Positions 30,414 through 40,042 of a DNA stretch of 64,000 nt are shown piece after piece. The notes beneath the pieces were generated by a model. It did not search any database. It worked only from the letters and a program-made list of their open reading frames with translations, and was not told the origin of the DNA. The translations under genes were made by a program, and so were the position numbers. Every line of letters starts with the position of its first letter. Within the stretch, counting starts at the first letter, position 1. The stretch is from Prevotella sp. GTDB taxonomy: Bacteria; Bacteroidota; Bacteroidia; Bacteroidales; Bacteroidaceae. The stretch lies in contig JAEETD010000004.1 in the NCBI GenBank assembly GCA_016290175.1, positions 1 to 64,000 on the forward strand, read 5' to 3'.

Positions 30414-30797
30414 TTAATAATCTGATGACAGACAGGCATAGATATCCTGATTGTCAAGCATCACGTAGTCTGCGGCCTCATCAAAATAGTCATCCATCAA
30501 CATCTGATTATTGGCCACGACAGTCTGAGTGGGTGCTGCGACGCCCTGGTCTGAGTGAGACTGATAGGCCACAACACTGATGAACAATGCACACACACTG
30601 GCAGCAGCATAAAGTACAGGCCTGAGCCACACCACTTTAGCGCGTTTCTCCTTGCCTGCCTTAATGTCTCTGGGCGCGACACCCTCAGCCTCTACTTTCG
30701 CCATTATCTGACTGGTGAGCGTGTCGAAATAGCCCTCCGGAACCCTGAAAGGATTCTCTTTGCCGACTTTTTCTATGAGATATTTTTCTTCCATCAT
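30414..30797 (-). CDS. Putative anti-sigma-like membrane protein
   Basis: The protein has 127 aa. A cytoplasmic N-terminal part carries the motif ENPFRVPEGYFDTL, often seen in small Bacteroidota proteins next to ECF sigma genes. One membrane helix follows (about 58-79, VLYAAASVCALFISVVAY), then a short acidic periplasmic tail rich in Asp and Tyr. It sits between the sigma gene (30 bp upstream) and the Spy-like gene. A role in holding or tuning the sigma factor is inferred from context only. Confidence 0.65.
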   Translation of the reverse strand: MMEEKYLIEKVGKENPFRVPEGYFDTLTSQIMAKVEAEGVAPRDIKAGKEKRAKVVWLRPVLYAAASVCALFISVVAYQSHSDQGVAAPTQTVVANNQMLMDDYFDEAADYVMLDNQDIYACLSSDY

Positions 30798-30827
30798 ACT
30801 ATATTGACGTATAAAAATATAAAAGGT

Positions 30828-31379
30828 TTAATCATGTGATTTAAAAAAATCAGAAATCTTTTTAACGGCGATATGATACGAGGCTTTCAGGCTGCCTTCC
30901 GAGGTCTTGAGCCGTTGGCTCATCTCGCTGTATTTCATCTCGTCGAAATAGCGCAGGGTGAAGACGGTCCGCTGCACTTCCGGCAGTGAGGCGATAGCTT
31001 CCTGCAGCAGGGCCTCGGTCTCGTCACCATCGAAATATTCGTCTGCCATCAGCGTATTGGCTACGTGCGAGTCCTCATCATCGGCACTGATAGCGGCCAT
31101 ATTCTTCTGACGGCGCACGAAATCGATACTCTCATTGATGGCAATCCTCGATATCCAGGTAAAGATCTTCGCGTCGCCATGAAACGATTCCAAGCCGTTC
31201 CAGGCTTTGATAAAGGCATTCTGCAGCACATCGTTGGCATCCTCGTGCGTCATAACAATACGCCGCACCTGCCAATACAACTGTTCGCTGTATTGCTTCA
31301 CCAGCAGTTCGAAACCCTTATGCTGGGTCTCGGCCTTCATCAGCAGTTCCTTGATATGTTGATCGTCGTATTTATCCAT
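30828..31379 (-). CDS. ECF-type RNA polymerase sigma factor (second)
   Basis: This sigma-70 family factor of 183 aa has region 2 (HEDANDVLQNAFIKAWNGLE and FTWISRIAINESIDFVRRQ) and region 4 (LPEVQRTVFTLRYFDEMKYS followed by a helix-turn-helix). The ATG at 31379 is preferred to a GTG two codons upstream. It is followed by the anti-sigma-like and Spy-like genes. It lies only 19 bp behind the L,D-transpeptidase gene, so it may also be reached by that transcript. Confidence 0.92.
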   Translation of the reverse strand: MDKYDDQHIKELLMKAETQHKGFELLVKQYSEQLYWQVRRIVMTHEDANDVLQNAFIKAWNGLESFHGDAKIFTWISRIAINESIDFVRRQKNMAAISADDEDSHVANTLMADEYFDGDETEALLQEAIASLPEVQRTVFTLRYFDEMKYSEMSQRLKTSEGSLKASYHIAVKKISDFFKSHD

Positions 31380-31398
31380 TGTCACTCGTTGTTAGAAC

Positions 31399-32976
31399 TC
31401 ACTTTGGCAAAAAGCAGTCTATGGCAGACGCTATTGCCTTATCATAACCATATAGGTCGGGCCACGTTTGGACGACGCCTGTGGCCGGATTCGGATAGGC
31501 AGTATAATAAATAATGTACACGGGCACGCGAGGCGATACCTCATGATAGGTCATCAGGCGGATTGGTCGCGGCTCTTCCTCATTCTCCTCCATATATTCC
31601 TTCCCACGATCCGTCTCAGGCGGGATATCCATCGAGATGCGCAGACGGTCCTGATCCCACTCATCCATCTCGGGCAACAGGAAACATGCCAGATCGAAAG
31701 GTTTCTCCACACGGATACAACCATGCGACAGGGTACGCTTCTCACGTTTGAAAGCCCCACGGTTATTGGTATCATGCAGATAGACGGAGAAGTTATTGTT
31801 AAAGCGGAAAACGATACGTCCAAGACTATTGCCCGGTCCGCCGTGTTGTCCTACGCGCAACGTTCCTGATGCCAGCTCTGACTGTGTCACCTCCGCAGGG
31901 TCGAGACTATCGCCAGAAGCCCGTTCCACGATATAGTAGTGATGACGGTTGAAATAGGCGGTATCACCTGCATGATGCACAATATCCGACTTCACGATAT
32001 TATGGGGGATGATCCAGTCCGGATTCACCTGGATATGGCTGATGGTACTATGCAGCAGCGGACTCTTCGTCGTGGTCGCCCCACAACAGATACGCATGTC
32101 GAGCACGGAGTCACCTCCTACAGCCCATAGCTGCTGGGCAGGAATATTCACCAATATCGCCTTCTCGTGATCGTCAGGACGGCTCATCTGCCAACGACAG
32201 CGTTCCATATTGACTGCCAGACGTCTGCGGGATTCTTTCCCTGTGGCTGTCGACAGCTCTTGTCGCAAGGTTTTGTATAGAGATGACTGAGGCGTCGAAG
32301 TAATCAGATAGTCCATGCGGGCATCTGAAGACAGCTGGCTCAGCACCTCATCGTAGTCAGGTTCCTTCACCTCCTCATCAAAGAGTCTGGCGAACTCATC
32401 GCTGTCGGCCTTCTTGAACAGTTTGTTCATCAGACGGGCAGGACGCACGAACCCATAACGCTGTCCCACCACATAACGCATATAGGCTTTAGAGAGATGA
32501 TAATCCAATCGTGGCAACAGCTCATTGATATTCTGTCCTACGGAATCGAAAGCCAGAGCACGCACAATGCCGAGGTCTTCCTCAATCTCCGGGAGGAAAA
32601 AGGCGGTGGTGTCGAGACCGCTCTGCGGCAGTTCGCGACGCAGATAACTCAGCAGGGAGTCTGCCTCACCCACAACACCCATCCTCGAATACCACATGGG
32701 AGTATCCTCAAACTTAGCGAGGTCGGCATACCGTTTCTTCAAGGCCTGATCAAACGACCAGTGGGAAGTGTCTTTAGATAAAATATGCTTCAGACTCTGT
32801 TCCAACTGAACAGTATCCAAAGCATTCACATATTGTCCGAAGGTAGAGAGGTCTGCCTCAGATGGCACGCGGTTTCCCGTCTCACAGGAAACCAGCAGTG
32901 CGCAGGCCAACAGTAGCGTAGATGCTAGTGAATGGAAACCTTGCGCACTACGTTGCCAACCTTGAGAACATAACAC
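31399..32976 (-). CDS. L,D-transpeptidase (YcbB-like), probable lipoprotein
   Basis: This 525-aa YkuD-domain enzyme forms 3-3 peptidoglycan cross-links or attaches proteins to the wall. The N-terminus carries a hydrophobic segment ending in a lipobox (LLVSC, about Cys31). A large helical region (50-260) resembles the scaffold of YcbB-type enzymes. The catalytic domain has GQHGGPGNSLGRIVFRFNN and the active-site block SHGCIRVEKP, with catalytic Cys. The start at 32976 overlaps the previous gene by 52 bp and is uncertain. The class matters because L,D-cross-linking resists most beta-lactams (family knowledge). Confidence 0.85.
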   Translation of the reverse strand: MLCSQGWQRSAQGFHSLASTLLLACALLVSCETGNRVPSEADLSTFGQYVNALDTVQLEQSLKHILSKDTSHWSFDQALKKRYADLAKFEDTPMWYSRMGVVGEADSLLSYLRRELPQSGLDTTAFFLPEIEEDLGIVRALAFDSVGQNINELLPRLDYHLSKAYMRYVVGQRYGFVRPARLMNKLFKKADSDEFARLFDEEVKEPDYDEVLSQLSSDARMDYLITSTPQSSLYKTLRQELSTATGKESRRRLAVNMERCRWQMSRPDDHEKAILVNIPAQQLWAVGGDSVLDMRICCGATTTKSPLLHSTISHIQVNPDWIIPHNIVKSDIVHHAGDTAYFNRHHYYIVERASGDSLDPAEVTQSELASGTLRVGQHGGPGNSLGRIVFRFNNNFSVYLHDTNNRGAFKREKRTLSHGCIRVEKPFDLACFLLPEMDEWDQDRLRISMDIPPETDRGKEYMEENEEEPRPIRLMTYHEVSPRVPVYIIYYTAYPNPATGVVQTWPDLYGYDKAIASAIDCFLPK

Positions 32977-33239
32977 CCTTTGGTCAAATTAAGTTCAATA
33001 CGCTGGGCAGGGCTATCAATCTGATACTCTGCAACTTGTCTTCCCGTGAGCGATACCACGATGAGTTTCTGACCTTGAGCACCACTCACCGTAACGGCAT
33101 TCCCGTCAATTGTCAGAGTGATAGGCTCGTCGATCATCTCGGCTACACCCTGCTCCATCACCATCGTTGTGGTAGCTGCAGCTGGAACGGCAAGAAAAGC
33201 CATCATTGAGATTATAAGTAGATTCTTTCGCATACGCAT
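32925..33239 (-). CDS. Small secreted protein resembling a stand-alone type IX secretion sorting domain
   Basis: The protein has 104 aa and a signal peptide (MRKNLLIISMMAFLAVPAAA). The rest, about 80 residues, resembles a type-A C-terminal sorting domain, with VVSLTGRQVAEYQID and the ending KGCYVLKVGNVVRKVSIH. No cargo domain is present. The start at 33239 (or 33233) follows a well-placed promoter; longer frames start upstream of that promoter. It overlaps the L,D-transpeptidase gene by 52 bp in another frame. It could be a remnant of a larger protein or a genuine short secreted protein. Confidence 0.7.
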   Translation of the reverse strand: MRMRKNLLIISMMAFLAVPAAATTTMVMEQGVAEMIDEPITLTIDGNAVTVSGAQGQKLIVVSLTGRQVAEYQIDSPAQRIELNLTKGCYVLKVGNVVRKVSIH

Positions 33240-33255
33240 ACGTCTATAGTTGTTG

Positions 33256-33286
33256 CAAAGATAGTGTTTTTTGGTGAAACCACAAA
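33256..33286 (-). promoter_or_regulatory. Promoter of the sorting-domain-like gene and operon
   Basis: TTTG (complement 33283-33286), a 19-bp spacer, then TATCTTTG (33263-33256). The leader is about 17 nt to the ATG at 33239. Confidence 0.8.
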
Positions 33287-33321
33287 ATTTTTCTGAAGAA
33301 AAATGCATTTTACCCCCAAAA

Positions 33322-34236
33322 TTAGACGTCAAACACGTCCATTTCGTTCGTCAGATAGCAATTCTCGAACTCTTCCTTGGCCTCATTGAGCAATACATTC
33401 TCGTCCTCATAACGTGAACTGTAATGTCCTAAAAGCAATTTCCCCACCCCAGCCTGACGGGCTACCATCGCCGCCTGACGGGCGGTGGAATGACAATATT
33501 TCTCTGCTGAAGGGAGACGATCATCACCATAGGTACTCTCATGATAGAGGGTATTCACCCCCTGCAACATCCGCCACAAATCGTCGAGATAACGGGTATC
33601 ACTGCAATAGGCATAGCTGCGAACGGGATCTGCAGGGGTCACCAGCCGTTCATTGGCGACGGTTTCTCCTTCCGCAGTCACCCAGTCCGCTCCGTTCTTG
33701 ATGTTATTGACCTGACTGCTTGGAATCCCATAAAACTTCATCATCTCCGGACGGATATGAGGCAGCGTGGCCTTCTCACGGATGAGATAACCGCAACAGG
33801 GCATACGGTGCTGTAAGGGGATCGACAACACCTCGACACTATGGTCCTGATAGACGACAGCGTGCTGCATGGGATCGACAGGACAGAATTTCACCTCAAA
33901 ACCCAGGTCGTGGGTGAAGAAGGCTATCTGACCTTCGAGAATTGGTCCCAGTTCCTTAGGGCCATAGACATGCAGCGGTGCCGTGCGTCCTACGAGTCCG
34001 AAGGTCGAGATCATCCCGATCAGTCCGAAACAGTGGTCACCATGCAGATGGGTGATAAACACATGACTCAGCTTCGTAAAACGTATCTTACTGCGCCTCA
34101 GTTGCATCTGAGTGCCTTCTGCACAGTCGAGCATGAAGATCTTACCCCGCACCTCCACCACTTGCGAGGATGCGTTGTGACGAAGGGTGGGAAGCGCACT
34201 TCCACACCCTAGGATATGTACTTTAAAAGGTTCCAA
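33322..34236 (-). CDS. rnz: Ribonuclease Z
   Basis: This metallo-beta-lactamase fold endonuclease of 304 aa trims tRNA 3' ends. The zinc motif HLHGDH lies in FITHLHGDHCFGL (His63, His65, Asp67, His68). Further ligands are in the YCSDTRY block and the C-terminal GHYSSRY. It is the third gene of a minus-strand mazG-lipoprotein-rnz run (16 bp after the lipoprotein gene). Confidence 0.95.
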   Translation of the reverse strand: MEPFKVHILGCGSALPTLRHNASSQVVEVRGKIFMLDCAEGTQMQLRRSKIRFTKLSHVFITHLHGDHCFGLIGMISTFGLVGRTAPLHVYGPKELGPILEGQIAFFTHDLGFEVKFCPVDPMQHAVVYQDHSVEVLSIPLQHRMPCCGYLIREKATLPHIRPEMMKFYGIPSSQVNNIKNGADWVTAEGETVANERLVTPADPVRSYAYCSDTRYLDDLWRMLQGVNTLYHESTYGDDRLPSAEKYCHSTARQAAMVARQAGVGKLLLGHYSSRYEDENVLLNEAKEEFENCYLTNEMDVFDV

Positions 34237-34252
34237 ACGAGTCTATTTGTGA

Positions 34253-34945
34253 TTATAGGTGGAACTCATCAGCAGCATCCTCGAGCTGCAGACCGTGAAG
34301 ATCCAGTTTCTCAGGCTCCTTCCAACGGCTGTACTCAAAGGTCTCCATCTCCTCCCTGGGCTTGTTGATCGTGCGATAGACCAATGAGTCAGGACCCAGT
34401 TTCACCAGTTCATAGAGGTTAAGTTCTTCCTCGTCGCCACCGCCATCACGCTGTGAGAGGATTTCCAAACGACCGTTGAAGATCTTCCACGTCTTGTAGA
34501 TGATGCTGCTCTGTTCGATGCTCTCAGCCACACCGCCTTCCTTGATGCGGATACCGACCTCAGAACTGCCATCGATGGGATTTGGCATCACCCAGTCGCC
34601 AAGCAGATCATTCTGATTGATCACAATAACAGCCTCCGAACCGGTTGCATTGGGGAGCACGGCGATACGATCGCCTACCCCCAGACCGCCAAATACCTGA
34701 CCTGCCTCTATGGCATTCGTGATACTCAACACCAGCGTATCGCCATTATCACGCAGCAATTGAAGGGTGTTCATAGCTGTACCGTCTCCACAGAGACCAT
34801 ACAAGGTCTTGTCGGTAGGGATCACATTGACTGCAGAGGTGTCTTCCTCATCTTGCACAACCTGCTGTTGCTGGCCTCCGCCACCACAACTCATCATGAT
34901 GGTCATACTGGCTGTTGCCACATAAAAAAACAATTTCTTTCTCAT
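34253..34945 (-). CDS. Lipoprotein with possible lipocalin-like C-terminal domain
   Basis: This predicted lipoprotein of 230 aa has signal peptide MRKKLFFYVATASMTIMMSC with lipidated Cys20, then a Gly/Gln-rich linker. Two halves are visible. Residues about 45-110 look like a small beta-barrel or OB-like part. Residues about 115-205, starting GDWVMPNPIDGSSEVGIRI, resemble lipocalin-like domains of Bacteroidota lipoproteins. That assignment is weak. It lies between mazG (12 bp upstream) and rnz (16 bp downstream). Confidence 0.6.
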   Translation of the reverse strand: MRKKLFFYVATASMTIMMSCGGGGQQQQVVQDEEDTSAVNVIPTDKTLYGLCGDGTAMNTLQLLRDNGDTLVLSITNAIEAGQVFGGLGVGDRIAVLPNATGSEAVIVINQNDLLGDWVMPNPIDGSSEVGIRIKEGGVAESIEQSSIIYKTWKIFNGRLEILSQRDGGGDEEELNLYELVKLGPDSLVYRTINKPREEMETFEYSRWKEPEKLDLHGLQLEDAADEFHL

Positions 34946-34957
34946 ATATCTTTCTTT

Positions 34958-35821
34958 TTACTTTTCGCTTGCCTTTGCTTCATCCCAAAGTTTCTCCATT
35001 TCTTCTAACGTCATCGTATTCAACGGCTTACCCATCTTGATGCTATGCTCCTCGATATAGTTGAAACGGTTGATAAACTTCCGGTTGGTCATCTCCAGCG
35101 CATTGTCGGGATTCAGTTTATAGAGTCGGCCGGCATTGATCACGGCAAAGAGGAAATCACCGAATTCTTTCGTCGAACGTTCTTTGTCATCACGGTTCAG
35201 TTCCACCTCCAGTTCGTCGATCTCCTCACGGACCTTTTTCCACACATCCCGACGATCCTCCCAGTCGAAACCCACATTACGGGCCTTGTCCTGAATCCGG
35301 TAGGCCTTGATGATACTGGGCAATGCCTCCGGCACCCCCGAGAGCACGCTCTTATTACCATCCTTCTCCTTCAGTTTGATCTGCTCCCAATTCTCCAGCA
35401 CCTGCGTCACAGTCGTCACTTTAGATTCACCAGATTCTCTGGAATTGTCTAGTTCCTCCGGCACATATGGCAGCGGTTTGGGCTCTTCGGCATCGATCTG
35501 AGAGGGATGATACACATGCGGATGGCGGGTGATCATCTTCTTGGTAAGGGCATTGCAGACATCCGCCATATCAAACTGCCCTTTCTCTTCGGCAATCTTC
35601 GCATAGAAGCAGATATGCAGCAACACATCGCCCAGTTCCTTACAGATGTCATGCACATCGTCCTTGATGATGGCATCGCAGAGTTCGTAGGTCTCTTCGA
35701 TGGTATTGGGTCTCAGGCTCTCGTTCGTCTGTTTCTTGTCCCAAGGGCAATTGGCTCTCAACGCATCAAGCACATCAAGAAACCGCCCAAAAGCCTGCAT
35801 TTTTTCTTCTTTTGAGTGCAT
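34958..35821 (-). CDS. mazG: Nucleoside triphosphate pyrophosphohydrolase MazG
   Basis: MazG hydrolyses (d)NTPs to monophosphates and pyrophosphate, for housecleaning or stringent-response tuning. The 287-aa protein has two tandem MazG domains. The first contains CPWDKKQT, the metal-binding EETYELCDAI and ELGDVLLHICF. The second contains the EEIDELEVEL and EFGDFLFAVINAGR motifs. It is the first gene of the mazG-lipoprotein-rnz run and is divergent from valS across a heptamer array. Confidence 0.95.
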   Translation of the reverse strand: MHSKEEKMQAFGRFLDVLDALRANCPWDKKQTNESLRPNTIEETYELCDAIIKDDVHDICKELGDVLLHICFYAKIAEEKGQFDMADVCNALTKKMITRHPHVYHPSQIDAEEPKPLPYVPEELDNSRESGESKVTTVTQVLENWEQIKLKEKDGNKSVLSGVPEALPSIIKAYRIQDKARNVGFDWEDRRDVWKKVREEIDELEVELNRDDKERSTKEFGDFLFAVINAGRLYKLNPDNALEMTNRKFINRFNYIEEHSIKMGKPLNTMTLEEMEKLWDEAKASEK

Positions 35822-35840
35822 AATCTTTAAATATTTGGGG

Positions 35841-35900
35841 CAAAGATACGAAATAATTCATAATTCATAATGCATAATTCGTAATATTTTTATAATTTTG
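35841..35900. promoter_or_regulatory. Divergent mazG/valS promoters enclosing a heptamer array
   Basis: The mazG box TATCTTTG (minus, 35848-35841) and the valS box TAATTTTG (plus, 35893-35900) are 44 bp apart. Between them run tandem heptamers TAATTCA, TAATTCA, TAATGCA, TAATTCG (35854-35881), with a further partial unit. The array starts 5 bp from the mazG box and ends 11 bp from the valS box. Neither promoter has a TTTG -33 element. Confidence 0.75.
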
Positions 35901-35954
35901 CAGCGATTTTTTGAGATTTTACTGTTTTTGAGCATAGAAATAACAAATAAACAT

Positions 35955-38684
35955 ATGGAATTAGCAAGCAAATACGACCCGAAAGAGGTCGAAGGCAAAT
36001 GGTACCAGTATTGGCTGGACCACAAACTTTTCTCGAGTAAGCCCGACGGACGCGAGCCCTATACCATCGTGATTCCGCCACCCAACGTGACCGGTGTGCT
36101 TCACATGGGACACATGTTGAACAACACCATACAGGATATCCTCATACGCCGGGCCCGTATGGAGGGAAAGAACGCCCTCTGGGTGCCCGGCACCGACCAC
36201 GCCTCCATCGCTACTGAGGCAAAGGTGGTGAAGAAACTCGCTGAGCAGGGCATCAAGAAGCGCGACCTCACCCGTGAGCAATTCTTAAAGCACGCCTGGG
36301 AATGGACTGACGAGCACGGCGGCATCATCCTCAAGCAGTTGCGCCGTCTGGGTGCCAGCTGCGACTGGGACCGTACCGCCTTCACGATGGATGAGAAGCG
36401 TTCCCAGAGCGTCATAAAGGTCTTCGTCGACCTTTATAACAAGGGCCTCATCTATCGCGGCCTGCGTATGGTGAACTGGGATCCGAAGGCCCTCACAGCC
36501 CTCTCTACCGAGGAGGTCATCTATCGTGAGGAGCAGAGCCACCTCTTCCATCTGAAATACTATGTGGCCGACCTGAAAGCCCTCGACAACGAGGAGGCCC
36601 TGAAGGCCGGAGGCAATGTCATCCACAAGGATGCCAAGGGCTACTACGCCGTTGTGGCCACCACCCGTCCTGAGACCATCATGGGCGATACCGCCATGTG
36701 TATCAACCCCAAGGACCCGAAGAACCAGTGGCTCAAGGGCCGGAAGGTCATCGTGCCTCTCGTGAACCGCGTGATCCCCGTTATCGAAGACCGCTACGTG
36801 GATATCGAGTTCGGTACGGGCTGTCTGAAAGTGACACCTGCCCACGATACCAACGACTATATGCTGGGTAAGACCCATAACCTCGAGACCATCGACATCT
36901 TCAACCCCGATGGCACCATCTCCGAACAAAGCCCCATCTACGTGGGTATGGACCGCATGGACTGCCGCAAGCAGATTGCAAAGGATCTGCAGGAGGCTGG
37001 TCTCATGGAGAAGATCGAGGACTACGTCAACAAGGTCGGTTACTCTGAGCGCAACCCTGACACCGCGATCGAGCCCCGTCTCTCGCTGCAGTGGTTCCTC
37101 AACATGAAGCACTTTGCAGACATCGCTCTGCCCCCCGTGCTCAACGGTGAACTGAAATTCTATCCGCAGAAATACGTCAACACCTATAAGAACTGGCTGG
37201 AGAACATCCAGGACTGGTGCATCTCACGTCAGCTGTGGTGGGGACACCGCATCCCGGCATATTTCTATTCGGACAACTCCGAGAACGCTGAGTGTTCCGA
37301 TAATTTCGTGGTTGCCGAGACCGCCGAGAAGGCCCTCGAGCTCGCTCGTGAGAAGAGCGGCAATGCCAACCTCCAGCTCTCTGACCTCCATCAGGAAGAG
37401 GATGCCCTCGACACATGGTTTTCCTCATGGCTATGGCCTATTTCGTTGTTTGATGGCATCAACAATCCCGGCAACGAGGAACTGAAATACTATTATCCCA
37501 CCAACGTCCTCGTGACGGGTCCTGACATCATCTTCTTCTGGGTATCCCGTATGATCATGTCCGGCTACGAGTATGTGGGTGACATGCCGTTCAGAAGCGT
37601 CTACTTCACAGGTATCGTCCGCGATAAACTCGGCCGCAAGATGTCGAAGTCATTAGGCAACTCTCCCGACCCCATCGAGCTCATCGAGAAGTTCGGTGCC
37701 GACGGTGTGCGTATGGGTATGATGCTCTCCGCACCAGCAGGCAACGACATCCTCTTCGACGAAACCCTCTGCGAGCAAGGCCGCAACTTCAACAATAAGA
37801 TCTGGAATGCCTTCCGTCTTGTGAAGGGCTGGAAGGTCGCAGACATCGAGCAGTCGGAGGCCGGTAAGATTGCCACCTCGTGGTTCGAGGCCAAGCTCCA
37901 CCAGACCAGTGCCGAAGTCGATGATCTCTTCAAGAAATTCCGCATCTCAGAGGCCCTGATGGCTGTCTACAAACTCTTCTGGGACGAGTTCTCAAGCTGG
38001 TATCTCGAGATGGTGAAGCCCGCCTATATCAACGGTGAGGCGCAGCCCATCGACCGCGAGACCTACGACAAGACCCTCGAGTTCTTCGAGATCCTGCTGA
38101 AGATGCTCCATCCGTTCATGCCGTTCATTACCGAGGAACTCTGGCAGCACCTCTACGACCGCAAGGATGGCGAGTCAATCATGCGCGACAGTCTGACACT
38201 CCCCGCTCCTACTGAGGCCGATGAGAAACTGGCTGCCCAGATTGAGAATGTCAAGCAGATCGTCTCGGGTGTGCGTATGGTACGTTCGTCGAAGAATATC
38301 GCCCCGAAGGAGCAACTCGAGCTGCAGGTAGTGGGACAAAACGACTACGAAGCCTTCAACGCCGTGATCACCAAGATGGCCAACCTCAGTGCTATCAACG
38401 TGGTAGCTGAGAAAGACGCCACCGCTGCTGCCTTCATGGTAGGCACCGACGAGTTTGCAGTGCCCCTGGGCAATATGATCGATGTCGACGCTGAGATTGC
38501 CAAGATGGAGGCTCAGCTGCAGCACCTCGAAGGTTTCCTGGCCGGCATCAAGAAGAAGCTCTCCAACGAGCGCTTCGTGCAGAATGCCCCCGAGGCCGTT
38601 GTCGCCCTCGAGCGTAAGAAGCAGAGCGACTCCGAAGAGAAGATCGCCGCCCTCAAGGAAAGTATCGCAGCGCTGAGAAAGTAA
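35955..38684 (+). CDS. valS: Valine-tRNA ligase
   Basis: This class I aminoacyl-tRNA synthetase of 909 aa charges tRNA-Val. The HIGH-type motif HMGH lies at residues 50-53 ([14 protein letters not shown]) and KMSKS at 562-566. The editing domain, anticodon-binding region ([13 protein letters not shown]) and C-terminal coiled-coil arm (about 840-905) are present. The start at 35955 is used because the frame further upstream begins inside the -7 box. The gene is monocistronic with a strong terminator. Confidence 0.98.
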   Translation: MELASKYDPKEVEGKWYQYWLDHKLFSSKPDGREPYTIVIPPPNVTGVLHMGHMLNNTIQDILIRRARMEGKNALWVPGTDHASIATEAKVVKKLAEQGIKKRDLTREQFLKHAWEWTDEHGGIILKQLRRLGASCDWDRTAFTMDEKRSQSVIKVFVDLYNKGLIYRGLRMVNWDPKALTALSTEEVIYREEQSHLFHLKYYVADLKALDNEEALKAGGNVIHKDAKGYYAVVATTRPETIMGDTAMCINPKDPKNQWLKGRKVIVPLVNRVIPVIEDRYVDIEFGTGCLKVTPAHDTNDYMLGKTHNLETIDIFNPDGTISEQSPIYVGMDRMDCRKQIAKDLQEAGLMEKIEDYVNKVGYSERNPDTAIEPRLSLQWFLNMKHFADIALPPVLNGELKFYPQKYVNTYKNWLENIQDWCISRQLWWGHRIPAYFYSDNSENAECSDNFVVAETAEKALELAREKSGNANLQLSDLHQEEDALDTWFSSWLWPISLFDGINNPGNEELKYYYPTNVLVTGPDIIFFWVSRMIMSGYEYVGDMPFRSVYFTGIVRDKLGRKMSKSLGNSPDPIELIEKFGADGVRMGMMLSAPAGNDILFDETLCEQGRNFNNKIWNAFRLVKGWKVADIEQSEAGKIATSWFEAKLHQTSAEVDDLFKKFRISEALMAVYKLFWDEFSSWYLEMVKPAYINGEAQPIDRETYDKTLEFFEILLKMLHPFMPFITEELWQHLYDRKDGESIMRDSLTLPAPTEADEKLAAQIENVKQIVSGVRMVRSSKNIAPKEQLELQVVGQNDYEAFNAVITKMANLSAINVVAEKDATAAAFMVGTDEFAVPLGNMIDVDAEIAKMEAQLQHLEGFLAGIKKKLSNERFVQNAPEAVVALERKKQSDSEEKIAALKESIAALRK

Positions 38685-38703
38685 ACTTCAACCGCTCAAT
38701 AGA

Positions 38704-38732
38704 AAAGCCTCGGAACATCTCCGAGGCTTTTT
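38704..38732 (+). terminator. valS terminator
   Basis: An 11-bp perfect stem (AAAGCCTCGGA / TCCGAGGCTTT) is followed by T residues. It is 20 bp after the stop. Confidence 0.92.
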
Positions 38733-38752
38733 CCATTAATACTATTCACTTT

Positions 38753-40042
38753 TCACTTCTTTATAAACTCCACTCTGCGATTCTTCGCCCTTCCGGCATC
38801 GGTCTTGTTATCAGCCACAGGCTCGTGCGAGCCCTTGCCCACAGCACGCATGTTGAAGGGGTCGCAGCCTAAACCCTCGAGGGCCTTCACCACAGCCTCA
38901 GCACGCTGCTGAGAGAGCGGGTCGTTCACGGCGTCAGAGCCCTGATTGTCGGTATGGCCCTGCACCTCGAAACGTGCGCTCGGGTTCTTCTTCATATAGT
39001 CGGCCACCTTCTGGATCTCCGCCATCGACTCCGGCTTCAGCGTTGCCTTGCCCGTCTCAAAGAGGATGTTGTTCGTCACGAACTTACCCGTCTCGGCAAT
39101 GGCCTTCTCAACGGCCGACATATCTGTAGCATTACGCTCATAGAGTTCAACGGCACCCTTGGCAATGACCACATTCTTAATATAGGTAGGTCTAGGACCA
39201 CCGCTGGAGAACCATGTAACCCATCCTGCACCTGGCTTGGCATTAGGCACATTGATCACACGCCTGCCGTCGATATAGAACTTGATGGCTCGCTTGTTAA
39301 ACGAGAGAGCATAGTGATGCCAGCGGCCATCATTATTTGTTGTACTTTCCGCAGAACTTGCGTTTCCATCTTTATTGGTGAAAGAGGGCTCTGAGGTCAG
39401 GCAATAGTCACAATGGTATGATTGTTTATCGCTACAAAAACCATAGGTAATAGTAAACAACTCATGGTCACGAGGCGAATCCTCGTGCATGATATCAAGT
39501 TCTATATTAGAGCAGCCATCTTTTGGCCTGTCATCATATAACATATCATACTCAATGGTGAACACATCGCCTAAGTAGTTCTTGATGCCACCCTTGACAA
39601 GCGGAGCAATCCAAGAATCACGCTGATCCATCTCGATACACTTCGCGCCATTAACACTGGCCACCTCAGCATTTCCTCTGACGAGATCCCATTTAGAGGG
39701 GAACTCACCTACCTGCTCATTAGCGAAGTCATCCTCGAACATCACGACTGAACCACGAACAAAGTCGTTCTTCACATTCTTGGTGTCGTTTTGATAATCA
39801 TCCACTGCCTCGGCATCGCCATCATCACCCGCGTTCTTGCTCTTTTTCTTGCCATCGAGCACGTTGTCCATCGCGTCGTTTGTCTCGCGAGAGACTTTGT
39901 CCTCTACTTTACGCTCAACGGCATTCTTGGCAGCATTCACGGCACGGTCTTTCAATCGGCCCAAGATGCCCTGTGCATCAGCATTCACAGCGAATGCCAA
40001 CATCACGATCAAAGTTACAACTAGTTTTTTCATACAATTCAT
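38753..40042 (-). CDS. OmpA-family envelope protein
   Basis: The protein has 429 aa and a signal peptide (MKKLVVTLIVMLAFAVNADA). A basic/acidic helical region (25-80) precedes a middle domain (about 100-290) that looks like a concanavalin-like beta sandwich (WHHYALSFNKRAIKFYIDG). The C-terminal peptidoglycan-binding OmpA domain (about 310-429) contains VQGHTDNQGSD and LSQQRAEAV. It should tether the outer membrane to the wall. The first ATG overlaps the stop of the upstream DUF4419 gene (ATGA), so the two are coupled; the ATG at 40033 is an alternative start. Confidence 0.85.
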   Translation of the reverse strand: MNCMKKLVVTLIVMLAFAVNADAQGILGRLKDRAVNAAKNAVERKVEDKVSRETNDAMDNVLDGKKKSKNAGDDGDAEAVDDYQNDTKNVKNDFVRGSVVMFEDDFANEQVGEFPSKWDLVRGNAEVASVNGAKCIEMDQRDSWIAPLVKGGIKNYLGDVFTIEYDMLYDDRPKDGCSNIELDIMHEDSPRDHELFTITYGFCSDKQSYHCDYCLTSEPSFTNKDGNASSAESTTNNDGRWHHYALSFNKRAIKFYIDGRRVINVPNAKPGAGWVTWFSSGGPRPTYIKNVVIAKGAVELYERNATDMSAVEKAIAETGKFVTNNILFETGKATLKPESMAEIQKVADYMKKNPSARFEVQGHTDNQGSDAVNDPLSQQRAEAVVKALEGLGCDPFNMRAVGKGSHEPVADNKTDAGRAKNRRVEFIKK

